Below the pieces are notes generated by a model that ran no database searches, was not told where the DNA came from, and worked only from the letters and a program-made list of their open reading frames with translations. The position numbers and the translations under genes were made by a program. From Podarcis raffonei (Eukaryota; Chordata; Lepidosauria; Squamata; Lacertidae), in the NCBI RefSeq assembly GCF_027172205.1, contig NC_070607.1, forward strand, positions 69,440,831 to 69,504,830: a DNA stretch of 64,000 nt, written 5' to 3'. This document shows, one piece after another, positions 41,070 to 52,136 of this stretch. Position 1 is the stretch's first letter, and the number at the start of each line of letters is the position of its first letter.

Positions 41070-42660
41070 GTGTTGAGGTGAGGGATGTGTGCTATGATTG
41101 TCATATGGAAGCACTCTGTGTGAAAGTGTGGCCGTTGTGGTGCAACAAAGCAGTTTCCATGTGGCTCTCTTGTATTTCATGGAGTTTCCATGTAAGTGCT
41201 AGATTTTCCTGCTGGTGGTGCCCATGCCTGGTAAAGAGGCTGAGTATTTGCAATTGAGGAAGGGTAGCCAAATCACCAAAAACAAAGAAATGCATGATCT
41301 GAAAGAGGGCCAACATTAGCATGAAATTTTCTCATTCATATGTATAGATGCGCATTTAGAAATGATTGCTATGATTTAAACAGAAATACAGTACATCTCA
41401 CTACAGTGGGGTAGACTGTGACCAGGTGACCTGGGCACCTGCTCAGTCTGCTATCCAGCTGCTAACTGTTAAGGGGCAGCTTTAGGGCCCCCTTTGCTCT
41501 CCCTTCTTTAAACTGGACTGGGACTCGACAACCTGTCAATATGACGGTCTGTAAAATGGGACACATGGTCACCCTAAATTTGGGATTGGTGTCCAATGGT
41601 GGGCTGCAGCAAATCCCTCGTGTAGGTATAGCACAGCATCACTGAATCATATCTCATGCTACCAAGGAACCTGAAAGGCCATCAGGGAAGGCTCTGTAAG
41701 GCGAGTCCCTTCAACAACCCTCCTGCATAGAATGTTCTTTGCCATTGTCCCAGCATCACACAGCGCAATAGTTAAATCATTTATTGCCTTAGCCAGGCAC
41801 CCTTGAGCCTCTGATGGTTTCCATGGCAATAGCTCTTATGCGGAGAAGCAGGCCAGCCTAGTAATAAGCATCCTGGGGTAGGAGAAAAGGATTTAGTGTA
41901 CCCAAGTTAGAGTGTCACTATGGGGGCAATAATAGGATTGCAGGCTGCCGCTTCCAGTTCTGTTTTTATCTCTTCATAATAAACTAAAGTGTAATGGAGG
42001 ACGGGGGGCAGTGGGAAAGAAAAGAGATGTATTTCCGACGTTTAATACCCTGCTGACTAACCCAGGGGATTTGTGCATTGGTTTCCAAATACAAATAATA
42101 ATATATCTAAAACGAAAACATGAAAATGAAACAATAATAACACACACATACAAAAGAGACCCCAACAAGCGACAGCAAAAATTGGCTCAATCTCACCATA
42201 TGCAGTAGCTTTTCTGACAAAGAACAACAACATATGGAGCACAATTTCTGAAAGATAAAAGGGAATCAGCCAAATGGACCTCCCTATGTAGGGAGTTGCA
42301 CAGCAAAGACACCACCACTGAGAAGTCCCTGCTCCATATAGCTTCTTGAGTGGCAAGGGTCCTCCAAGCAAAGACTCCCTTGGTAATCTAAAGGCAGTGG
42401 GGGAGGGGAGGGGCATAGAGAATGAGGCTCTTCTTTGGCTACAATGCACCCAGATGATTTGGGGCTTCAAGGATCAAAACCAGTACTTTCACTTTGGCTA
42501 CATCACTAACTACTAGCTGTTGCAATACCTTATGGCAAGGGGGGCTAACCTGTGACCCTCCAGATTTTCATGAGACCCCAAACAGCTGCATTGGGTGGCC
42601 ACTTCATTATGCCTCACAGTAGGACTGGTACTACCTCGGTTTTTTTGTCTTTGTTCTGCC
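41070..42660. other. Gene-free unassigned stretch
   Basis: No gene recognised. The 137-codon minus-strand frame at 42057-42470 has no homologue known to me and no splice context. Confidence 0.35.
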
Positions 42661-42664
42661 CATT

Positions 42665-42907
42665 ACAGTCATACCTCTAGTTGCATTAGTTCATGTTGCA
42701 GATTTTTGGGTTGCGAATACAGCAAACTCGGAAGTGTATACTTCCAGGTTTTGCCGCATGCGCAGAAACATTCTGTGCGCTTCGCGCATGCGCAGGAGTG
42801 CTCTATTGCGTCACGCGCACACGCAGAAGCGGCGCTCTACTTATGGACTTTTCAGGGTGTGAACGGCACCCCTGAACGGATCACGTCCATAAGTAGAGGT
42901 ACCACTG
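42665..42907. mobile_element. TA-flanked MITE, divergent relative
   Basis: CAGTCATACCTCTAGTTGCA at the left, AGTAGAGGTACCACTG at the right, TA on both sides. GC-rich interior with repeated CGCATGCGCAG (around 42758 and 42785). 243 bp. Confidence 0.72.
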
Positions 42908-43299
42908 TACTAAGTTGAGATTTTACTAAATTGTAAGGAAAAGGAAACATAATTTTGTGTAATCTGCCCTCCCCGCTGGTGACACAAAATTCCATATCTT
43001 CTTACAACTCTTCCTGTGGTCTCATGTTGACTGCATGGCAGACAAGATGGAATGTTGCAGGATACGTCCCATGCAGGGTAGCAGCAATCCCCAGCACACT
43101 TGCTAGAACCTGCCTGGTGGATAGGAGTGGAATCACTATAACAGTGTCTCCAGTCCCAACAGACAGGCTACAATCAATGGTACCAAATACTGCTGGGATG
43201 TTCAAGAGTCTTCAAAAGGTGACAATTGTCTCTTAGTTTGACCAATGCAGTTTAGGTTCCCAAAGCATGCCCTGAAGTCAGAATTGGATGGATCTAAAT

Positions 43300-43566
43300 C
43301 AGGGGTCAGCAGCCTAAGGCCCATGGGCCGGAAGTGGCCTGTGGAGGTCGTTTGACTGGCCCACGAGCAACCCCCAAACTGAGGTGCCCACTTGTGTGTG
43401 CGCTAAACTGGCGCAGCACAGCGCAGGGACTCATTTCCGTGGTGCCGAAAATTGCGTCTGTGCACGCCGATGCCGAAAATTGCGGGGGTGCACTCGCAAT
43501 CTGGCCCACAGAGGGATCTCCGCAGGACAGGTCCAGCCCAGGCAAGATAAACCTTGCTAACCCCTG
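43300..43566. mobile_element. hAT-like element, 267 bp
   Basis: CAGGGGTCAGCAGCCTAAGG at the left, CTTGCTAACCCCTG at the right; flanks ATCTAAAT and ATCTAGAT match at 7 of 8. Inner CCATGGGCCGG motif shared with 59200-59511. Non-coding. Confidence 0.85.
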
Positions 43567-43569
43567 ATC

Positions 43570-45900
43570 TAGATGAAGACTGGGAAACCTTGGGGCCAGG
43601 GGCCACTCGCCATTTCTAAAGCCTTTTTTGACTGGTCGTCCATGTTTTCAACCAACATTTTAGTCTTTTCTGTGTTTATTTTAAAACCTGCCACTTCTCC
43701 AAATCTTTAAATTTCTTCTAGGAACACTTACTATAGGTTGTTCCAAAGCTCAACAACTTTTCTGTTTGGATTTTCACTGTTTGAAATATGGCAACCCTAG
43801 CTTATGTGCATGCTTATTAATACATACAGGCAGTGATACGGGTTTGGGTATATTTTTGTTTTTCTATTTGTTTCTGTGTGAATTTCAACCCTTGTTCTCT
43901 CAACATCAGTTTAGAATTCCTTTGACTCCAAGTCTTTGCAAAGATGCTTAGCCACTTAGGAATGGCAAATGGGACCAGAGGTTTCTGTTAGGGCAGCATA
44001 ACGGAACACTTGGCCCTTAAGAAGTTACTTACAGACTATACGTGTGGGATTTTTAGGGTCCCATCCTCCATCTTCCACTCTACTACTTCTCAGCAGCACC
44101 ACACTAGAGCTGTTAAGCACATGACCTCATTAACACTAACTAGGTTTGGCCTCTACAGAACCAAAGAATCCTAGACTCACTTCCCTGGGAGTAGGTAAAC
44201 CCTAATGAACTCATTGGGACTTGCTTCTAAATGGCCATGCATAGGATTGGAGTTGTAAATAAGCAGTTGCTTAAAACTGCTTGCACTGTGAATGCAAAGC
44301 CAGCGCTTGCCAGAATGTATCTTACTTTTTGTTTTCTATCCTCTATTAACAGCATTCACTTTTACTGTTAATGTGTGAAAGCTTATCAGCCATCAGCCTG
44401 GGAGGAGAGACTGAATGAAATGAAGATGATGTAGATAGTGGGAGAAGCTAACCAGTGAGTGCTGTGTGTGTGTCTGTCTCATTGCTGCCTTAGGGTACCA
44501 TCAGCAGCTGCTGCAAACATAAGCAAGTCTGGCCCAGCAGCAGACAGACTGGATAGTTACCAAACCTCCAGCAGCTCAGCAGAGGTACTTAAGTTCACAG
44601 CTTTTCATCAGAATCCCCAGAAAGCTGCCCGCTAGTGTTGAATCCCTGTTTATTGAATCATACTGCTTGGAGCGGCTCTTCTTGCAGATATAACAACTGC
44701 AATGATATACTAGCAGCAGTTCCTCAGTTTCTCCAGGGGCAACAGATTCCTCCCCCCCCCCCCCCGCCATTGCAGCCAGGGTGCCATTCAAGCATGATCA
44801 AGCTCTAACCAGCTCTCAGTGGAATTTTCTATAGATTTTGCATCTGTTAAATGGTCTGTGCAAGACCATTCCTCCCCTTCTTTTTCATCTGAATGCTGAC
44901 TTCCTCTCTTGGCTACTCAAGCATCTACAAATCTTCCCAGCATCTCCAGCTCATCACTGACGCTTCTTTGGATAGGTCCCAGTAGGTGTTTAAATGGGAT
45001 TCAAATAGACAATTATAGGATGTTAGGCAAGGCCAAGGGAAGAGTGGGGATATGCCAACCATATGGCAATGAAAATGAGATTCCTTTTTTTAGGACTCCC
45101 AAATTCACTTCCACTTATTAATGCTGGTTTATCTGGAGCCCCTTATATGTTCATATGGGGAAAGGATACAGATCTCCAGACTCCATATTCTCTCCCTTGC
45201 CAGGAGAAATGTTAGGTAGTATTGGATCAGATGATGAGTTGACCTAAACCTGATGTTATACATATCCTTGCATATAGAGCAATTATGCCAACTATATTGA
45301 GCCAAGGATGTCTGTGCAGTAGTAAGTTCTATAAAATTTAATGAGACTTACTCCCAGCTAAGTGGAGTTAGAATTGCATCCTAAATCTGGAGTAGAAAAT
45401 ACCCTACAGAATTCATATGGCAGAATCAGGACTAAGAAGAATACAATATGAAGGACCACTTCATAGATGCATTTGTTACTCAGGAACCAATTTCTACGTA
45501 CAAAATGTATGTATGCAGGATCACTTATGAAGGGTGCCCATATATTAAAAATGACATGTTTTCCCTTCAAAATAATCCATGCAGGACCCTTACCAGATTC
45601 TTTCTTTTCTGAAGCTGTGGACACATTACTATTTACTTGGGCTCCAGTGTGCTCCCATTGCTGGTGTTTGGAGCCAAGTATATATAATGTTAGCCTCAGC
45701 CCTTACTTATCCTGTAGTTTCTTGAGAAATGCTGCTGCTTGATGGGGTTTCTCTCAAACCAATTTCCATCTGATTTGAAAACATAAGCTGAAGTGTTACA
45801 CTGGAGACAGCTGTTGTGCATGCAGAGATGACAGTTTCTTTGAATAGGAGTTAAGAGTTGCTTTGCTACCTGATTCACCTGGGTCTGTGCAGTTAATGGT
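43570..45900. other. Gene-free unassigned stretch
   Basis: No gene. Short pieces of a common reptile repeat (AACTCATTGGGACTTGCTTC near 44208; AATGAGACTTACTCCCAGCT near 45339) and a poly-C run near 44752-44765. Confidence 0.4.
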
Positions 45901-45901
45901 G

Positions 45902-45959
45902 CTCCTGGATGTAGATGAGAAGGAGTAAAACTCCTGGATGTAGATGAGAAGGAGTAAAA
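45902..45959. repeat. Perfect 29-bp tandem duplication
   Basis: CTCCTGGATGTAGATGAGAA plus GGAGTAAAA, twice without a mismatch, directly upstream of an L1 tail whose target duplication GAGAAGGAGT lies inside the unit. Confidence 0.97.
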
Positions 45960-46295
45960 ATTGTAAAACTTAAGAAAGTTAGATGGTGTTGGATTGAAAC
46001 TGAGAGGTTTCTAGCTGCAACAATATATAAGAACATAGATGGGGAAAAGAAAGGGTTTGAAAAATAAGGTAATGCTATAAGCTGTAATGCTTTAAATGAA
46101 GGATTTGCTGAACAAATAATCTTAATTGGGATACAAGAAGGAGAAGTATGAGGAGGTCTGAGAAATTTGTTATTTAAAAGTATGGTTTATGAATTTTATG
46201 TCTGTGTTTAATGTTTCTGTTTGTTTTGTTTGTTTGTTTGTTTAAAAAATTGGAAAATTTAATAAATATTCTTAAAAAAAAACAAGAAAAAAAAA
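45956..46295 (+). mobile_element. L1 3' end, strongly 5'-truncated
   Basis: GCTGTAATGCTTTAAATGAA, AGGATTTGCTGAACAAATAA and AAGTATGAGGAGGTCTGAGA match the 3' UTR of the L1 at 52137-53317. Ends TTGGAAAATTTAATAAATAT and an A-rich tail. GAGAAGGAGT flanks at 45946-45955 and 46296-46305. Contains a (GTTT)n run at 46217-46242. Confidence 0.85.
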
Positions 46296-46369
46296 GAGAA
46301 GGAGTTTTTAGATCTCGGGATGAGATTGAATAAGTTTTCTGAATCTATGGACTCGTTGGACAAATTTTG

Positions 46370-46521
46370 TTTGTTGCCCACATTGGATTATTTATGTATT
46401 GCTGTTTTAATGTTTCATATTAATTGTCTTTGTTGTGTTTTATTATTTTCTCTTGCTCACCACTTTGGATACTTTTAAAAATATAAAGTGGTATATAAAT
46501 ATTTCGAAATGAATAAATAAA
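46370..46521 (+). mobile_element. LINE 3' terminus (L2/CR1 type)
   Basis: CTTGCTCACCACTTTGGATA then AAAATATAAAGTGGTATATA and a GAATAAATAAAAT end, the usual 3' terminus of an L2-like LINE. Confidence 0.5.
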
Positions 46522-46594
46522 ATGGCCCTGGTTTCTAACTACTGATGCTACCAGTCAACACATTTTCAGTTCTTTGAGCAGTGGATTTGCTTCT

Positions 46595-46925
46595 TGGATT
46601 CTTGGCAGTCCACAGTTAAACTATGGAGGCTTTGATGGCTACCAACATAGATGGCTTTAAAAGCGGATTGGAAAAATTAATGGAAGATAAAGCTATCTAG
46701 ATGGCTACTAGCCATGATGGCTGTGCTCTGCCTCCACAGCTGGAAGCAGTAATACTTCTGGGTATCAGTTCCTGGAAACCACCAGAGGGCAGAGTGCTCT
46801 TGTGCTCAGATCCTGCTTGCAGCTTTCCCATAGGCATCTGGTTGGCCACTGTGAGAGGAGGATGCTGGACTGGATGGATCATTGGCGTAATCCAGCAGGC
46901 TCCTTGGAATGTCATATGTTCCCTG
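46595..46925 (+). mobile_element. Old amniote LINE-derived repeat
   Basis: GATGGCTTTAAAAGCGGATT, GATGGCTACTAGCCATGATG, CCCATAGGCATCTGGTTGGC and GTAATCCAGCAGGCTCCTTG. Widespread and diverged; the exact LINE class is not certain. Confidence 0.6.
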
Positions 46926-47189
46926 CCACTTGGCCTGGGCGGCAGTCCCACAAATGAGTGGGAGTGAACTTTGTTGTTTGAGGACTATTCAAGAGTGGCC
47001 AACTACATCATACCATGGCTAGGTCCAAATAGGAAAAATGTGGTTACATCATTTGTATTTGGTGAGAGGCCAAATTTGTATTTTGTTAGATTTGGTTCGT
47101 TCATATTAGATCCCTTCTCTGTGGCACTGCTAGTACACAGGTTCCTAATTCCTCGTGTTCGAGAGCTGACTTCCTAGGAATAGGAGACT

Positions 47190-47562
47190 CTGCCAATTTC
47201 AGTTTCTTTCAGTTTCCGATTTTTCCAATTTTAAGTTCTGTTCTTCACATTTCCACATCAGTTTACAATTAAAAAAACCCTCAAGAAAATTAATCAAGAG
47301 TTTTGGGCAAATTTCTCCTAATATAGACATTTTTGTACACAATTTTTCTTAATATACACATTTTTGAAAAGCAACTGCACCTAATATAATGCATTTTTGC
47401 ATTTCCCCCCTCACTGTTATATGCATCTTTGTTCACATTACTTGGCTGAAGAACTCACAGTTTGCCACATCTTGTAGAAGTGCAAATTCCAGATGGCTGG
47501 GCTTTGCTTTACGTATTGTTTCATAAAGTGTGAATTAGGTAACCTTGCTTTTAAATGTGAAC
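47190..47562 (-). repeat. AT-rich unnamed dispersed repeat, copy D
   Basis: On the minus strand: ACCTAATTCACACTTTATGA, several TGCATTATATTAGG-like units, CTTGATTAATTTTCTTGAGG and a purine-rich end with GAAAGAAACTGAAATTGGCA. Colinear with copy C. Confidence 0.68.
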
Positions 47563-47639
47563 AAATTCCCCTCCCCTGTCCCATGTGTAATTACCATTAA
47601 TGTAAGGGTGTGATTGCAAAGGGACATTCTTCTGGGATT

Positions 47640-47870
47640 GCATATTCTCATCAATGGCTGATAGTCCTTATGGCTATAACTGACCTCTGGGATCATACAT
47701 GCCTCTGTATGCCAGTCACAGGAGCAACAACAGCAGGAGCAAGTCATGTCCTTCTTGTGGGCTTCCCACCAGCATCTGGTCAGCCACTTTGGGAAGCTGG
47801 ATGCTGAACAGGATTGGCCTTTGGTCTAATCCAGCAGGGAGGCCTCTTCTTCTGTTCTTCTGCTTTGATC
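47640..47870 (+). mobile_element. Old amniote LINE-derived repeat, fragment
   Basis: CTTCTTGTGGGCTTCCCACC, AGCATCTGGTCAGCCACTTT and TTTGGTCTAATCCAGCAGGG; same 3' region as 46840-46925. Confidence 0.55.
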
Positions 47871-47879
47871 CCTGCTCTC

Positions 47880-48900
47880 CACATCTGCATGACAGATGTA
47901 GAAAACTGCAGCATACCTTAGTCTGCATCATACCTGCTATGAAAGTACAGAACTGGAAGGAACAGAGCCTTCCATGCAACTGTGCCCTAAGGAAATTTCA
48001 GATGAAGCTGCAGAGGAAAATGTTGACTACGTCTCATTTCTGTGATAAGTACTGGGGAGTACACAGCCGTCCGCCTGCCAAAACAAAGGGTCTGAGATAG
48101 GAACAAGCAACACAGTGATCCTTTCTTCCTCCTGGAACATATAATGCTAAGCCATTGCTGGCTGCTTTTTTCACTTAAAAGACAACAATGCAAAGCAGAC
48201 ACAACAGAGACTTGAATAATATTTTACCAAGTTGCTGAATATCAGGGGGCGGGCTGCATTATATCAGCCAATCCCCTTTCTTGGTTTGCTTCTGCCTGCC
48301 CTTGATTACTGCTGCCGATTGACAGAGAGCTGTGTTGAGCAGTATACAGCTGTATACGACCTCTGAAGCCATGATGATCTCTGCTGAAGGCGGAGTGTTT
48401 TGCCTAACCTCTCTGCCTTTGAAGTGAATTCCCATCTGCTAGCACAGAAAGGAAATATTGTGCGAGGTGTGGGCTGCTCTTATTGATCTGCAAGCTGTGC
48501 AGAGGTTCTGCAATTGCTGAGGTCAGGCTGGAGCATAAATCCTTTCTGTCTCTCAAAGCTCCCAAAATGTATTGGAATTAAGTATAAAATGGAGACCTGA
48601 GCTAGTGGAAGTGGGCTAAAATCCACTTAAGCCTGCATGCTGGCATACTGGGTGCCTTAGCTGCTGGACCCAGGTTGTCTCTGATTTTTTAGAGCAGAGA
48701 ACCATTGGTCACTGAAACGTATGTGAAACAATTGTGGTTGACAGTATTATTTTACAAGTGGGACTTGCAGCAAAATGTTGCAGTGTAGAGTGCTCCTGTT
48801 TAGGATTCCAACCTGTCAACCATACCTTCATCCACAGTCCCACACCATAATTTTCCATTTCCCTCCCAACAAACACTAAGCAAGCTATGGCCATTAAACA
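47880..48900. other. Gene-free unassigned stretch
   Basis: No exon or repeat recognised. Moderately unique-looking; open frames here lack support. Confidence 0.35.
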
Positions 48901-48915
48901 TCCTCAGACTGTCTG

Positions 48916-48961
<46 letters not shown>
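48916..48961. repeat. (GT)n microsatellite
   Basis: About 22 uninterrupted GT units, the longest pure dinucleotide run seen here. Confidence 0.95.
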
Positions 48962-48963
<2 letters not shown>

Positions 48964-48989
48964 GAGAGAAGAGTTAAGAATACAAGATT

Positions 48990-50000
48990 CCTGCTGTATA
49001 AGATGAAAGGCCCATCTGGCCCAGCATCCTGTTCTCATAGTAGCTAACCAGATGCCTATATGAAGACCACAAACAGGACATGAGCACAACAGCATTTTCC
49101 TCAGTTTTACTTCCCAGTGACTGGTATTCAGAGGCATATTACCTCTGATACTGGAGATAGTACATAGCCATGATGGCTAGTAACAACTGACAGTCTTTTC
49201 CTCTGTTTAATTGTCCAATCTTTTAAAGTCATCCAAGCTGGTGGCCATTACTACATTTTGTGGGAACCAATTCCATACTTTAGCTATGTGCTGTTCCTCC
49301 TTTTGTCAGCTGTAAATCTTTCAACATTTGGCTGTATTGGGAGACCCCAGGTTCTAGCATTGTGAGAGAAGGAGGCCAAAAAATTCCTCTATCCACTATC
49401 TGCACACCATGCATAATTCCATGCACCTCTGTCATGTCCTCTTTTTTTCCTACACCAAACCGCCCAATTTTCCACATAGGTAAAGGTAAAGGGACCCCTG
49501 ACCATTAGGTCCAGTCGTGACCGACTCTGGAGTTGCGGCACTCATCTCGCTTTATTGGCCGAGGGAGCCAGTGTACAGCTTCCGGGTCATGTGGCCAGCA
49601 TGACTAGGCCGCTTCTGGCGAACCAAGCAGCACACGGAAACGGCGTTTACCTTCCCGCTGAAGCGGTACCTATTTATCTACTTGCACTTTGAGGTGCTTT
49701 CGAACTGCTAGGTTGGCAGGAGAAGGGGCTGAGCAACGGGAGCTCACCCCGTCGTGGGGATTCGAACTGCTGACCACCTGATCAGCAAGTCCTAGGCTCT
49801 GTGGTTTAACCCACAGCGCCACCCGCGTTCCTAATTTTCCACATAGGTGAGTTCATTTTGGTTGCTCTTTTCTGAAACATTTCCAGCTCTGCAATATGCC
49901 CTTTTTGCGGCACAGAGATCAGAACTGAACAGAGCATTCCAAGTGCCTCTTCTCACCCTGGCATTTTCCATGTGTGGCAAAGCTTGAAAAGAAATTTTAA
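48990..50000 (-). mobile_element. Old amniote LINE-derived repeat, long copy split by a Sauria SINE
   Basis: GGCCCATCTGGCCCAGCATC, TAGCTAACCAGATGCCTATA, CAATTCCATACTTTAGCTAT and, beyond the SINE, CATTTTGGTTGCTCTTTTCT and AGATCAGAACTGAACAGAGC. It extends the family seen at 16985-17480 by some 500 bp. Confidence 0.55.
49482..49832 (-). mobile_element. Sauria SINE, full length
   Basis: Reverse orientation: tail AAAGGGACCCCTGACCATTA first, then AGGTCCAGTCGTGACCGACT, body TATTTATCTACTTGCACTTT and tRNA-like head GTGGTTTAACCCACAGCGCC. 16-bp duplication AATTTTCCACATAGGT at 49466-49481 and 49833-49848. Confidence 0.95.
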
Positions 50001-51155
50001 TTTCTGCAGACAGGTTAAGAAAGCTTGGAGCTATTGGTGATGTCTTGGCCAATGTGATTAGGTCAAGATCACAAAATATTCCATTCAGCAACACCTCTCA
50101 CAGCCACTCACATGGGGTGGTGCTGAGTACGCATGGCAGGAGCAGCACCATGCTGACTTTAAGAAGCACTTTGGAACACCTGATAGTTTGTGAGGTGCTG
50201 ACTTGCTGCTATGTTCTTGCAGCCTAAGGACAAAGATATTCACAAAGTTTTAGAGCAGTAACACTGGGTTCATCACTTAGAGTGCAAGCCTCACGTTGCA
50301 GCATAGGCTTTGTGCGCATGACAATTTATTCTAGAATCAATGGATCAATAGATCTATTCAGACATTTTGGCACCTGAAGTGGACCCCAAAATTGTGCCCC
50401 ACTCCCTGCCAGGGAAGAAGAGGTGAGGAAAGGTTTATATCAAGAATAAGGTGTGAAGGAAGATTGGTGTTGCGATCTGCTGTCCCTGTGAATCCTGCCA
50501 CCTGAGGCAGTCACCTCCCCTTGCCTCGTGGTTGGGCTGGCCCCGGATCAATTGCATATTTGTTGCCCCTGAAAAGTGCTTCTTGCTCTAAAAATGTTGT
50601 TTGTCTTCAACCACTTGTACAGCAGGTCTTCACAACATTTACAGGAGGTGGTAAATGGGCAACTTCTGAGGGATAACTCTAGCTCTTTAGCAGACGGCAA
50701 AGGCAAAGCGCTGCCCTGGAATAATGGGTGAGATGCTGTAGAGAAATACTCTTTCCACCGCCAGAGAGGCATCCTTCATTCAATTAGAATTGTCAGCTGT
50801 CTTAATTTTGCCACGGCACTCATGAATAAAGAAACATTGCTTTCAGGACAAGCAGATGTCTTGAATTTGTAAGGTATGTACATAAAAGGAAATATACAGT
50901 GTTTGAACTGTTCAGAAATACAAATTCTATCTTCCACACAATCCTCTCACATCTGCCCCCTATCCCACTGGCACACATGGCTTATGAACGAATTGCTATC
51001 ATGCCTTGCTCAAAAAAAACCCTCCAGGCACTTTGAAGAGGTCAGGAGGCATTTTGTTGAGTTGGCCAGTGAGATTTTTTTATTTCCCTAGGTGATTAAC
51101 TCCCTAAAACAAACTCATTGATTTTTTGTTGATGTTGAGGATCATAATTTTTTTA
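50000..51155. other. Gene-free unassigned stretch
   Basis: Nothing recognised beyond AT-rich unique-looking sequence. Confidence 0.35.
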
Positions 51156-51159
51156 CAGG

Positions 51160-51238
51160 TTGTTGTTGTTTAGTCGTTTAGTTGTGTCCGACTCTTCGTG
51201 ACCCCATGGACCAGAGCACGCCAGGCACTCCTGTCTTC
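51160..51238 (-). mobile_element. BovB LINE 3' tail, about 79 bp
   Basis: TTGTTGTTGTTTAGTCGTTT, GTTGTGTCCGACTCTTCGTG and GCACGCCAGGCACTCCTGTC. No clear target duplication; an AT-rich run follows. Confidence 0.85.
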
Positions 51239-51239
51239 A

Positions 51240-52120
51240 TTTTATTATTATATTATATTATATAACCTTTAGGACTGGTGTTTGGCATTAGTACTCTTAT
51301 TGTGGTTATGTATGCCTAACACAACCCCACTCCTTGACCCTAAGTGTAACAGAACTGACCAATTGGCTGGGGAGATGGCAACCTTGGTCTGGATTAGAGA
51401 GAAAGCTCCTCTTGGATGTACTACCTGCAAATTGTGTATCTAGTCCAGAATTGCCAAATCAACATTCCCAGCCTCACTATGGGCTTGTAGTATTCAAAAG
51501 CAAAAGCTGCACATTATGTTCTATTGGGTGATGATGCTGTTCTTGGGATACTGCACCATCCTTGAAATTGGCAGGCATCTGGCAGCTCTCCTTTCCTCAC
51601 TTTGTTCTCAAATCCCTCTGTGAGCCCCGCTGCCTTCTGCCAATTTCGCAAGCTGACAGAGAGAGTGAGAGAGAGTTTGCAAACGGCTGAACGTTGCCCT
51701 CACTGCCCATCGTTTTCTTCTGCCTCACTTGCTGCTTTTGAGGACAAAATTGATTGTGGCATTAATTGGTTGCTCAAATTCATTGAACAGACACCTAATT
51801 GTGCTGGAGGACTGATACTGACACCATTCGAGAGGCCACTGCCCTCATTCCCTTTTGCTCACTTTTTATGCCTGAACGGAGGGAGACCCTGCAATCATTT
51901 GGGCAAGTTGCAGAGGAAATGCAGGCTCATATATCTACCTGCTGGTTTGGAGCAGTGGCAAATCCTTCTAAGTGTAGCCTTCCCTAAGCCATGACCCCTC
52001 TTCACCTTTAACACTGATCTCCCCCATGTTGCTGCTAATAATTGTGTGGCCTTCAAGGAGCTCTTTCCATCCAAACAATAATCTGGGCTCTCAGGAAATT
52101 AGCTTTCCTAGTTTCTCTGT
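51240..52120. other. Gene-free unassigned stretch
   Basis: A 130-codon + frame (51602-51994) is open but carries no recognisable domain. Nothing else noted. Confidence 0.35.
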
Positions 52121-52136
52121 TCAACCATGAACTCTT

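Noticed and set aside
45902-45959. Tandem units as the start of a CRISPR-like or satellite array
   Set aside because: Only two units, no spacers, eukaryotic context.
51602-51994. 130-codon + frame with several Cys/Pro residues
   Set aside because: No family match and no exon-like borders; chance frames of this length are expected in 64 kb.
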